A stretch of 5,437 bases of DNA from JAFAVZ01 sp036009105 (GCA_036009105.1 DASYMJ010000370.1:1-5437), one strand, 5' to 3'. Positions 1 through 5,437 are shown, counted from the first letter of the stretch. Notes: generated by a model not told the origin, from the sequence alone. Numbers and translations are program-made.

Positions 1-1656
1 CGAGGCCGGATACTGGGTGTTGCGGTCGAAAAGCGAGACGCCGAGGCTGTTCGGGGTGTCCATGAACCACGGGTCGGCGTAGGAGAAGCTGAAGAAGTTC
101 GTCCGGTTGCCTTTCTGGAAGCTGAGCCCGAAGTTCTCGCCCTCCCCCAGGAAGTTGCGGGTGGAGAACTGCGACTGCACGAAGAAGCCGCCGCCCTCGG
201 AGTAGCCGCCGCCGAACTGGATGTCGTTCTTCCCTTCCTCGTTCCCCTTGACCAGGATGTCGACCGTCTTCGACTCCGGGTTCACCTTGAAATCGGGGTT
301 CTCGCTGACCTTGAAGTAGCCCAGCTGGCCGAGCTTGTAGAGGCTCTGCTTGAAGGTCTCCATGTCCATGATCTGACCTTCCTCCAGGAAGATCTCACGG
401 CGGAGCACCTTGTCCTTGGTGGTGGTGTTGCCCTGGAACTCCAGGCGCCCCAGGCGGAACTGCTCGCCCTCGAAGACCTGGAGGTGGACGTCGATCGTGC
501 CGTCGTCCTTCGTGACGTACTCCGGGTTGACGTAGGCGTAGATGTAGCCGCGCATGCGGTAGGCGTCGCCGAACGCGTCGGCCCGGGCCTGGATCGGCTT
601 GCGGCGGATGATGTCGCCCTTCTTGAGCGGCCAGTCGCCGATGATCTGGTCGTTCGTGAAGACGGTGTTGCCGGAGACGGAGACGTCCCCGTACTTGTGC
701 ACCGAGCCTTCCTTGACCGGGATGATCACCTTCACGCGCGGCTTCCTGGTGTTCTTGCCGACGGTGATGACCTGCGGATCGCCGAACGCGATGTCGTAGT
801 AGCCGTAGTCCTGATAGTAGTTCTTGAGGTGCTCGAGGTCTTCATCCAGCTTGGAAGGGATGTAGAGGTTCTTCTTCCGGATCCAGCTGATGATGTTGTT
901 CGCCTTGACCTCTTTCATCACCGAGCGGAGGCGGCGGTCGGAGAAGTGCTCGTTGCCGGTGAAGTCGATGCCGGCGACCTTGGCCTTGATCCCTTCGTTG
1001 ATGTTGAAGACGATCTTCTTCTCACCCGGCTCGTTCAGGTCTTCCATGGTGGCCTCGACGCTGACGCCTTCGAAGCCGCTCTCGGTGTAGGCCCGCTTGA
1101 TCGACTCCGCCGCGCGGCGGATCAGCGTCTGCTCGACGGTGTTCCCCACGTGGATGTCGATCTTGTCCTTCTCCAGCCCCTCGGTGATCTTGTTGGTCTG
1201 GAGCTCTTTGTTGCCGCGGTACTCCACCGAGCCGATGCGCGGCCGCTCCTTGACGATGGCCCGCACCACCACGCCGCCGCCGGCTCCCCGCTCGGTCTCC
1301 AGGCGGATGTCGTCGAAGAGACCGGTCTGCCAGAGGTTGAGGAAGTTGCGCTGCAGGGCGGCCGGGTCGTAGACCTCGCCCGGCTGGATGCCGAGGTAGA
1401 CGCGGATCGTGTCACTGGCAACGGAGGTGTTGCCGACGGCCTCGAAACGCTCCACTTTCTCCCCCGGGGTCGGGTTGGGAGCGTTGGGAGGGGCGGTGGT
1501 GGGAGCGGAAGGGGCGTCGGTGATCCGGCCCGAGTTGGGGGACTGGATGATCTGGCCGGCCTTCGGCTTCTGCGGGGGCTCGGACGGTGGAGCCTGCGCC
1601 TGAGCGGCCGTCACGAGCAGCGCCGCCACGAGCGATAGGTAGAGGATTCGCGTCAT
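1..1656 (-). CDS. bamA: Outer membrane protein assembly factor BamA (3' part missing, beyond left edge)
   Basis: BamA inserts and folds beta-barrel proteins in the outer membrane as the core of the BAM complex. The visible 552 residues begin with a signal peptide (about 1-20, cut near AAQA|QA). A Pro-rich linker follows (about 21-66), then five POTRA repeats at roughly 67-136, 139-222, 224-318, 320-397 and 399-471. Repeats 2 to 5 carry the usual [VLI]-x-[FVY]-x-GN signature near their start: YRGNKEL, FTGNEHF, VSGNTVF and FQGNTTT. The first barrel strands start near 474 with QFGGGYSEGGG, then STRNFLGEGE and YADPWF. Family members usually exceed 750 residues, so most of the barrel lies outside the window. 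The ATG at 1656 is chosen because it directly opens the signal peptide. There is no clear Shine-Dalgarno sequence; a palindrome occupies that position. TamA and other Omp85 proteins are alternatives, but five POTRAs with this spacing fit BamA best. Confidence 0.93.
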   Translation of the reverse strand, partial: MTRILYLSLVAALLVTAAQAQAPPSEPPQKPKAGQIIQSPNSGRITDAPSAPTTAPPNAPNPTPGEKVERFEAVGNTSVASDTIRVYLGIQPGEVYDPAALQRNFLNLWQTGLFDDIRLETERGAGGGVVVRAIVKERPRIGSVEYRGNKELQTNKITEGLEKDKIDIHVGNTVEQTLIRRAAESIKRAYTESGFEGVSVEATMEDLNEPGEKKIVFNINEGIKAKVAGIDFTGNEHFSDRRLRSVMKEVKANNIISWIRKKNLYIPSKLDEDLEHLKNYYQDYGYYDIAFGDPQVITVGKNTRKPRVKVIIPVKEGSVHKYGDVSVSGNTVFTNDQIIGDWPLKKGDIIRRKPIQARADAFGDAYRMRGYIYAYVNPEYVTKDDGTIDVHLQVFEGEQFRLGRLEFQGNTTTKDKVLRREIFLEEGQIMDMETFKQSLYKLGQLGYFKVSENPDFKVNPESKTVDILVKGNEEGKNDIQFGGGYSEGGGFFVQSQFSTRNFLGEGENFGLSFQKGNRTNFFSFSYADPWFMDTPNSLGVSLFDRNTQYPAS

Positions 1657-1662
1657 AGAAAT

Positions 1663-1675
1663 CCGGTGTCACCGG
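1663..1675. repeat. Perfect 13-base palindrome in the bamA leader
   Basis: The sequence ccggtg-t-caccgg is a perfect inverted repeat ending six bases upstream of the bamA ATG. In the mRNA it could form a 5-bp CCGGU/ACCGG hairpin with a GAC loop, exactly where a ribosome binding site would normally lie. It could equally be a DNA operator. Only the symmetry is seen; the function is inferred. Confidence 0.4.
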
Positions 1676-1747
1676 TATTGTCGTGTGAGACGTGCGAGCC
1701 CGTCAGGAGGTCACACAGCGGGCATGAACACGGTTGGAACGCGGCGC

Positions 1748-1756
1748 ATTCTAGCA
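1748..1756 (-). promoter_or_regulatory. Candidate extended -10 promoter for bamA
   Basis: On the minus strand this reads TGC-TAGAAT, a TGn extended -10 with a 5/6 match to TATAAT. It lies just after the tautomerase stop codon and about 92 bases before the bamA ATG. No convincing -35 box is present 15-18 bases upstream, which extended -10 promoters can tolerate. It would give bamA a leader of roughly 85 bases, independent of the upstream genes. The consensus comes from housekeeping sigma factors of other bacteria, so confidence is moderate. Confidence 0.4.
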
Positions 1757-1769
1757 ATAAACGGCCGGG

Positions 1770-2150
1770 TTACCCGTACGTTGCCATTCCTTTACCGAAG
1801 GACCAGTTCTCCTTCGTCACCTCGACCAGGTTGATCAGGACGTCGTCCGGCCGGACGTCCAGCGCCTCGCCGAGCCGCCGCACGACGTCCCCGTACAGCG
1901 CCTTCTTCACCTCCAGCGTCCGCCCCGCGTTCAAGGTGACCTCGATGATCACCTGATCGGCGGAGCGCTCGCACTCGGCATACGTCGGGTCGGCCACGAG
2001 CTGCCCGGCGTCAAGCGCATTCAAGATCTGGAAGCGGTCCTTCGGCGGAACGTTCGCGGTCGCGACGAGCGCCTCGTGGACGCAGTCGCCCATCGTGCGC
2101 AGCTGCTCGAGGCTGCGCGGCTTGCGGGCCCAGATCTTCACCAGCGGCAT
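1770..2150 (-). CDS. Tautomerase-superfamily protein (Tautomerase_2 / MSAD-like), cytosolic
   Basis: This 126-residue enzyme belongs to the superfamily that uses an N-terminal proline, exposed after Met removal, as general base or acid on small keto/enol or halo-acid substrates. The start is chosen by chemistry: an in-frame ATG nine bases upstream would give MLAMPL, while the ATG at 2150 gives MPLVKIW and so frees Pro1. Counting from Pro1, Asp37 sits in PKDRFQ, the same position as the catalytic Asp37 of malonate semialdehyde decarboxylase. Arg76 in NAGRT lies near that enzyme's Arg75, while its Arg73 appears to be Asn. The C-terminal block NLVEVTKENWSFGKG matches the family's conserved NW/DW-SFG ending. 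There is no signal peptide or membrane segment. It lies 27 bases after the sulfatase-like gene on the same strand, so they probably share a transcript. The substrate cannot be told from sequence. Confidence 0.9.
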   Translation of the reverse strand: MPLVKIWARKPRSLEQLRTMGDCVHEALVATANVPPKDRFQILNALDAGQLVADPTYAECERSADQVIIEVTLNAGRTLEVKKALYGDVVRRLGEALDVRPDDVLINLVEVTKENWSFGKGMATYG

Positions 2151-2161
2151 GGCCAGCATTG

Positions 2162-2180
2162 TAGGCGCGCCGCGCGCCTA
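2162..2180. repeat. Perfect 19-base GC-rich palindrome between the sulfatase-like and tautomerase genes
   Basis: The arms taggcgcgc and gcgcgccta are perfect complements around a single central base. In minus-strand mRNA the first three bases are the UAG stop of the sulfatase-like gene, and the hairpin ends 11 bases before the tautomerase ATG. It would fold as an 8-bp stem of nearly all G-C pairs with a 3-base loop. No U run follows, so it is not a classical intrinsic terminator. Partial attenuation, an RNA-processing barrier, stop-coupled translation or a DNA operator all remain possible. Confidence 0.6.
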
Positions 2181-3572
2181 TTGCAGATAGCCGAGTGAGC
2201 GGAAGCGCTTCTGCGCCTCGTTGTCCTGCTCCCGGCGCTGCTGCTCGGAGACGGTCGCGGCGGCGGCCGAGCTCCTCGCCAGCGCCGGCGCCGTGTGCAG
2301 CGGCAGCAGGGACCGGCCGAAGTTGCCCGGCGTGGTCTTCTCCGCGATGGGCGAGGGATCGATGCCGAGCATCTGGTACAGCGTCGGCGCGATGTCCGCG
2401 ATGGTGCAAGCCTGATCGACCCGGATGCCGCGATAGCCGTAGCAGGGGGGGAGCACCATCAGGAGGTTGACCCGGTTCGTCGCCTCCCGGTCGCCGCCGT
2501 TGTTGAAGCTGTGGGTGAGCAGGCCGCCCTCGCCGAATGCCTCGCCGTGATCGGAGGTGATGACGAGCACCGTGTTCTGGAGCAGGTTCCGCCGGCGCAG
2601 GCTCTCCACGATCCGCCCCACCGCCGCATCGGTCTCCCGCACCTCCGCCTCGTAGCGCCTGCGGTACACGGCCAGCTGCTCGGGCGTCACGTCCAGCGCC
2701 ACGCTCCAGGCCCGCCCCTGCGCCTTGGCGATGATCGCCTGCACGTACGCCTTGCGCTGCGGATCGGCGATCGCTTCCGGATGGGCGAGCTCCGGCGGCA
2801 GCGTGCGGTAGCGCAGCCCTTCCAGGCGCGGCTCGTTCGAGAGGTCGTAGCCCTCCGGAAAGTACGGATCGTGCGGGTCGATGAGATTCACGAAGCCGAG
2901 GAACGGACCCTTGCCATCCAGCTGCTTGTCCAGACGGCGGAGCACCTCGTCGGCGGAGGAGTAGACGAACATGCGGTACCACTCGTTCGGCTGGCTGGCG
3001 TAGCGCTCGATGAGCGCGTCGATGCGCGGCAGGAGCGGCGCTTTCGTCGCCGGCTCCATCGCCTCCCACTCCTCCTGCACGTTCTCGTAACTGCGGAACG
3101 GCATGAGGCAGCGCATGAACTTCGCGGAGAGATTGCCGTTCGCGACGACGCCGAAGGTGCGGTAGCCGAGGGGCTGCAGCTGATGGGCGATGGAGGCCTC
3201 GGGCTGGTCGATCTCGGTCTGGTGCCCGTCGACATATCCGGTCAGAATCGAAAAGTGCGATGGCGGCGTGGAGTCCCAGGTGCTGTAGGCGCGGGTGAAG
3301 TTGACGCCGCGCGCGGCGAGCGCCTTGAGGGCCGGCGTGCGGTTCGTGCTCCTCGGGTCGAGCTCGGTGGCATCGGCGCGGACGGTGTCGAGGATCAGGA
3401 TGAGGATGTTCGGCCGTCCTGCACACGTCGCCTCCGGCTCTTTCACCAGCGGCGCCGGGACGATCAACGCCACCTGGCTCACGGCCACGGGCCGGCCCAC
3501 GGCACCAGGCCGCTGGTTGCACCCCAGAAAGAACAGGACGATGGCGATCGATAGACGGCGTATGGGCGACAA
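2178..3572 (-). CDS. Sulfatase-superfamily hydrolase/transferase, predicted lipoprotein, Thr-type active site
   Basis: The product belongs to the alkaline phosphatase/sulfatase superfamily, whose members cleave or transfer sulfate or phosphate esters at a metal site. I place the start at TTG 3572, giving 464 residues. It has a GGGAG ribosome binding site five bases upstream and yields a compact lipoprotein-type signal (SPIRRLSIAIVLFFLGC, Cys18). The family core opens with ILILILDTVRAD (metal ligand Asp62). The nucleophile segment DSTPPSHFSILTG puts Thr102 where true sulfatases have the formylglycine Cys/Ser, and His106 where they have Arg. Further blocks are NLIDPHDPY (about 229-237), ITSDHGEAFGE (Asp341, His342), a conserved-looking His354 and a terminal FRSLGYL. 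Formylglycine maturation is therefore not expected; Thr nucleophiles are known in the LtaS and EptA branches. The lipobox (FLGC) is not ideal, so a plain signal or a membrane anchor is possible. The substrate is unknown. Confidence 0.85.
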   Translation of the reverse strand: MSPIRRLSIAIVLFFLGCNQRPGAVGRPVAVSQVALIVPAPLVKEPEATCAGRPNILILILDTVRADATELDPRSTNRTPALKALAARGVNFTRAYSTWDSTPPSHFSILTGYVDGHQTEIDQPEASIAHQLQPLGYRTFGVVANGNLSAKFMRCLMPFRSYENVQEEWEAMEPATKAPLLPRIDALIERYASQPNEWYRMFVYSSADEVLRRLDKQLDGKGPFLGFVNLIDPHDPYFPEGYDLSNEPRLEGLRYRTLPPELAHPEAIADPQRKAYVQAIIAKAQGRAWSVALDVTPEQLAVYRRRYEAEVRETDAAVGRIVESLRRRNLLQNTVLVITSDHGEAFGEGGLLTHSFNNGGDREATNRVNLLMVLPPCYGYRGIRVDQACTIADIAPTLYQMLGIDPSPIAEKTTPGNFGRSLLPLHTAPALARSSAAAATVSEQQRREQDNEAQKRFRSLGYLQ

Positions 3573-4443
3573 GAAAGCTCCCGCGGGATGGTTATTAGCG
3601 GGCGTCATTCTAATCGCAACGGCCGCTTCCGCCACTCCCGCTGAAGTCCTACCGCTTCACGGAGCCACGCTGCGGGTCGCCGTGGTGGGTGATGTAGGCG
3701 ACGGAGCTACCACCGTTGCGGCAGGCATCGCACGCGTGCATGCCGCGACACCGCTCGATGCGGTGATCATCCCGGGCGACAATTTCTACCCCTGCAGCGT
3801 CACCTCGGTCGCCGACAAACGGTGGGCGATCATCACCCCGCTCACCACCCTCGGCGTCCCGCTGTATCCGGTCCTGGGCAACCACGACTACTGCGGCAAT
3901 CCCGACGCGCAGGTGCAGGCCACCGGCACCGTGCCGCACTGGCGGATGCCGGCGCGGAGCTACGTGGTGCGCAACGAGCTGGCCGATTTCGCCATGCTGG
4001 ACACCACGCCATACGCCACCGGCCAGTCGCGCGATGCGGACGGCGACGTGCGCGACGCCTTCGCCACCTCGGTGGCCACCTGGCGCATCGCGGTCGGCCA
4101 CCACACCATCGTCTCCTCCGGGTGGCACGGCTACTTCCCGCGCTCGCAGCACCGGCGGATGGCGCGCCTGCTGCCGGCGCTGCGCCGGAGCAGAGTCGAT
4201 CTCTACATCTGCGGCCACGACCACCACCTGGAGCTCGTCGCCGGCCGGCCGCGCATGCTCGTCAGCGGCGCGGGCTCCGACCCCATCCCGCCCATGGCGC
4301 TGCATCCGTCCACCCTTTATCCGGCCGATGCGAAACGGGTGGGCGGCTTCGCCGTGCTCGAGCTGACCGCAACGCGGATGACCATCACGTTTTATGGGAT
4401 GGACGGGAAGCCGCTGGCGCATGGGTTTCCGTTCGCGCGATAG
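3562..4443 (+). CDS. Secreted purple acid phosphatase, small TRAP/ACP5-like type
   Basis: This binuclear-metal phosphatase of the calcineurin-like fold would release phosphate from monoesters outside the cytoplasm. The 293 residues start with a signal peptide (MGDKKAPAG, then WLLAGVILIATAA, cut after Ala24 in ASA|TP). All seven purple acid phosphatase metal ligands can be assigned: Asp44 (VVGDVGD), Asp73 and the chromophore Tyr76 (PGDNFY), Asn107 (LGNHDY), His180 (VGHHT), and His219 and His221 (CGHDHH). HWRMPARSY, FAMLDT, LVSGAGS and GGFAVLEL match the order of blocks in human tartrate-resistant acid phosphatase. The stretch between MLDT and GHH is about 19 residues shorter than there. The start is 3562 by signal-peptide fit; ATG 3541 (MAIDRRR) is the alternative. 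Neither has a strong ribosome binding site. The gene is divergent from the sulfatase-like gene and overlaps its 5' end. Confidence 0.88.
   Translation: MGDKKAPAGWLLAGVILIATAASATPAEVLPLHGATLRVAVVGDVGDGATTVAAGIARVHAATPLDAVIIPGDNFYPCSVTSVADKRWAIITPLTTLGVPLYPVLGNHDYCGNPDAQVQATGTVPHWRMPARSYVVRNELADFAMLDTTPYATGQSRDADGDVRDAFATSVATWRIAVGHHTIVSSGWHGYFPRSQHRRMARLLPALRRSRVDLYICGHDHHLELVAGRPRMLVSGAGSDPIPPMALHPSTLYPADAKRVGGFAVLELTATRMTITFYGMDGKPLAHGFPFAR
3578..3582 (-). promoter_or_regulatory. Ribosome binding site that decides the TTG start of the sulfatase-like gene
   Basis: On the minus strand GGGAG is followed by five bases (CTTTC) and then TTG. This is the best Shine-Dalgarno match near any start in the window. 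The in-frame ATGs further upstream, at 3635 and 3608, lack this context and would add a non-signal-like N-terminal tail of 21 or 12 residues. Confidence 0.55.
3607..3612 (-). promoter_or_regulatory. Candidate -10 box for the sulfatase-like gene
   Basis: On the minus strand this reads TAGAAT, a 5/6 match to TATAAT, about 34 bases upstream of the TTG start. A transcript starting near 3600 would carry the GGGAG site in a leader of roughly 28 bases. The in-frame ATG at 3608 overlaps the box and could not then be the start, which supports TTG. No good -35 box is seen. The site lies inside the signal-peptide codons of the divergent phosphatase gene. Confidence 0.35.
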
Positions 4444-4444
4444 C

Positions 4445-4500
4445 TGCTGGTTGCTGGTTGCTGGTAGAAACGCCGAGCGGCAAGCAACCAGCAACCAGCA
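4445..4500. repeat. 18-bp perfect inverted repeat built from ttgctgg heptamers
   Basis: The arm tgctggttgctggttgct (4445-4462) is the exact reverse complement of agcaaccagcaaccagca (4483-4500), with a 20-base loop between. Each arm is itself a tandem repeat of a 7-base unit (gctggtt). It begins one base after the phosphatase stop codon and precedes the histidine kinase gene. The long stem could end or protect the phosphatase transcript, but no T run follows on the plus strand. The heptamer-built, mirror-like structure also resembles small dispersed intergenic repeats, which only the rest of the genome could show. Confidence 0.8.
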
Positions 4501-4552
4501 ACTTCCCGTTCGCTGCACGAATCACTCATTTCGCTGCGTCCCCGGCCACGAA

Positions 4553-4568
4553 GCGGCAAACGTGCCGC
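4553..4568. repeat. Small palindrome just upstream of the histidine kinase start
   Basis: The sequence gcggca-aacg-tgccgc is a 6-bp inverted repeat with a 4-base loop, ending 11 bases before the ATG at 4580. It occupies the expected ribosome binding site region, where no Shine-Dalgarno sequence is seen. It could be an operator or a start-shielding hairpin. At this size and GC content chance is a real alternative. Confidence 0.3.
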
Positions 4569-4579
4569 ACACTGACCCC

Positions 4580-5437
4580 ATGCGCAAGCCTCTGGGCGTC
4601 GCGCTCCTCTTCTGGACCGGCTTCGCACTCATCACCGCCGCGAATCTGTACGTGGCCATGATCACGCACGGCCATTCCTTCACCAGGCTGGTCGTCTTCT
4701 CGGTCAGCGTCTGGTGGCCGTGGGCGTTCGCCGCGCCGGCCATCGCCTGGCTTGCCGAGCGTTTCCCGGTGGCGCCGGTCACGACCCGCAATGTGCTCGT
4801 GCACGTGCTGGCCGCAATCCTGGCCGGCATCGGACACTGCGCCGCCTGGATCTGGCTCACCGTTCACATCCGGCCGTTCGACGCGATGACCATCAAGGAG
4901 TTCGGCGATCCATTCATCTACTCCGTCGCGGCGCGGTTGCCGTCCGAGGTTTTGATCTACACCGCGACGCTGGTGGCGATCCTGGCGGGCGACTATCACC
5001 GCCGGTTGCGCGAGCGGGAGCAGTCGCTGGCCGCCGCGCGGCTGCACGCGCTCGAGCTGCAGCTGCAGCCGCACTTTCTCTTCAACACGCTGCATTCGAT
5101 CGCGGCGCTGGTGCGCGGCGGGCGCGATGGGGACGCCATCGAGATGATCACCGGCCTCTCCGATCTGCTCCGCTACACGCTCGATCGAGCGGGACGGCAG
5201 CAGGTGCCGCTGGAAGAAGAGGCGGCCATCCTGCGGCGGTACCTCGACATCCAGCGCATCCGCTTTGCCGACCGGCTGGCGGTGACGATCGAGGTGGCGG
5301 CGGACGCGCGCGGCGCCGCCGTGCCGGCGCTCATCCTCCAGCCGCTCGCGGAGAACGCCATCCGCCACGGCATCGCCAAGTCGGCGGCGGCCGGGCGGAT
5401 CGACGTGCGCGCGTTCCGGCGCGAAGGGCAGCTGACC
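4580..5437 (+). CDS. LytS/AlgZ-type membrane sensor histidine kinase (3' end beyond right edge)
   Basis: This is the sensor of a two-component system that would phosphorylate a response regulator, usually of the LytTR type, commonly encoded next door. The visible 286 residues begin with about four hydrophobic segments (roughly 5-27, 36-58, 71-95 and 115-137) without an obvious extracytoplasmic domain. A short basic, helical linker follows (HRRLREREQSLAAARL). The His_kinase (PF06580-type) core has LQLQPHFLFNTLHSI with phospho-acceptor His165, then LSDLLRYTL, then EEEAAILRRYLDIQRIRF. The N-box reads ALILQPLAENAIRHGI with Asn259. The G-box and the end of the ATPase domain lie beyond the window, probably 60-90 residues. 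ATG 4580 is preferred because the first membrane segment follows at once; an in-frame GTG at 4562 is possible. Neither has a clear ribosome binding site. The stimulus is unknown. Confidence 0.92.
   Translation, partial: MRKPLGVALLFWTGFALITAANLYVAMITHGHSFTRLVVFSVSVWWPWAFAAPAIAWLAERFPVAPVTTRNVLVHVLAAILAGIGHCAAWIWLTVHIRPFDAMTIKEFGDPFIYSVAARLPSEVLIYTATLVAILAGDYHRRLREREQSLAAARLHALELQLQPHFLFNTLHSIAALVRGGRDGDAIEMITGLSDLLRYTLDRAGRQQVPLEEEAAILRRYLDIQRIRFADRLAVTIEVAADARGAAVPALILQPLAENAIRHGIAKSAAAGRIDVRAFRREGQLT

Noticed and set aside
484..1638. A 384-codon open frame on the plus strand opposite bamA
   Set aside because: Its product is a low-complexity run of Asp, Val, Leu, Arg and Ala, typical of the antisense of a GC-rich gene. 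The minus-strand frame has unmistakable POTRA domains.
1766..1776. Small palindrome cgggt-t-acccg at the tautomerase stop as a terminator
   Set aside because: Only five base pairs with an imperfect T-rich tail (CCGTTTATT on the minus strand). It is too weak to call and overlaps the putative promoter region.
2445..2451. Run of seven G (seven C in the coding sense) inside the sulfatase-like gene
   Set aside because: It could be a slippage site or a sequencing risk, but the frame is intact on both sides and it encodes a family-like LPP stretch. One run is not evidence of phase variation.
2011..3554. Long open frames overlapping the sulfatase-like gene (plus 2295-3554, minus 2011-3522)
   Set aside because: Both give Arg/Ala/Gly- or Arg/Val/His-rich products without family motifs. 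The true frame carries the DT, TPPSH, SDHGE and LGYL blocks.
3573..3635. ATG starts at 3635 and 3608 for the sulfatase-like gene
   Set aside because: They add a hydrophilic, non-signal-like tail ahead of a complete signal peptide. The ATG at 3608 overlaps the candidate -10 box, and neither has the GGGAG site seen before TTG 3572.
3649..4661. Open frames overlapping the phosphatase gene (minus 3649-4518, plus 3822-4661)
   Set aside because: These are shadow frames with biased composition; all seven metal ligands lie in the 3562-4443 frame.
5048..5072. Repeated gctgcag-type symmetry in the histidine kinase gene
   Set aside because: It is explained by Leu-Gln-Leu-Gln codons of the conserved H-box region.
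4526..5368. A 280-codon minus-strand open frame opposite the histidine kinase
   Set aside because: It is rich in Arg, Asp, Gly and Gln with no recognisable domain; the plus strand has clear H-box and N-box motifs.

Overview
The window is GC-rich, about two thirds G+C by eye, and densely coded. It has no RNA genes, insertion sequences, CRISPR arrays or other mobile elements that I can see. The BamA type is a five-POTRA protein with a proline-rich linker and a barrel start reading QFGGGYSEGGG. Together with the lipoprotein-type sulfatase-like hydrolase ending in LGYL and the high GC, this suggests a diderm soil-type bacterium, most likely Acidobacteriota. That placement is inference from family resemblance.

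Left part, minus strand, read from right to left. A sulfatase-superfamily lipoprotein (3572 to 2178) is followed 27 bases later by a small tautomerase-superfamily enzyme (2150 to 1770). After a 113-base spacer comes bamA (1656 to beyond the left edge). The sulfatase and tautomerase look like a two-gene unit. A perfect 19-base palindrome begins at the sulfatase stop codon and fills most of the gap between them. bamA has its own leader, with an extended -10 box and a palindrome just before its ATG.

Right part, plus strand. A secreted purple acid phosphatase of the small, mammalian TRAP-like type (3562 to 4443) is followed by an 18-bp inverted repeat. Next comes the 5' part of a LytS/AlgZ-type membrane histidine kinase (4580 to the right edge), which is cut before its G-box.

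The phosphatase and sulfatase genes are divergent, and their 5' ends appear to overlap head to head (3562-3572). The regulatory DNA of each would then lie inside the other's signal-peptide codons. Both products are predicted to act outside the cytoplasm on phosphate or sulfate esters, so joint control is plausible but unproven. I see no reason to link bamA or the kinase functionally to this pair. No stretch longer than 140 bases lacks a gene.

Nothing here is clearly a new multi-gene system. The most notable points are the overlapping divergent ester-hydrolase pair, the Thr-type non-canonical sulfatase site, the loop-shortened purple acid phosphatase and the intergenic palindromes.
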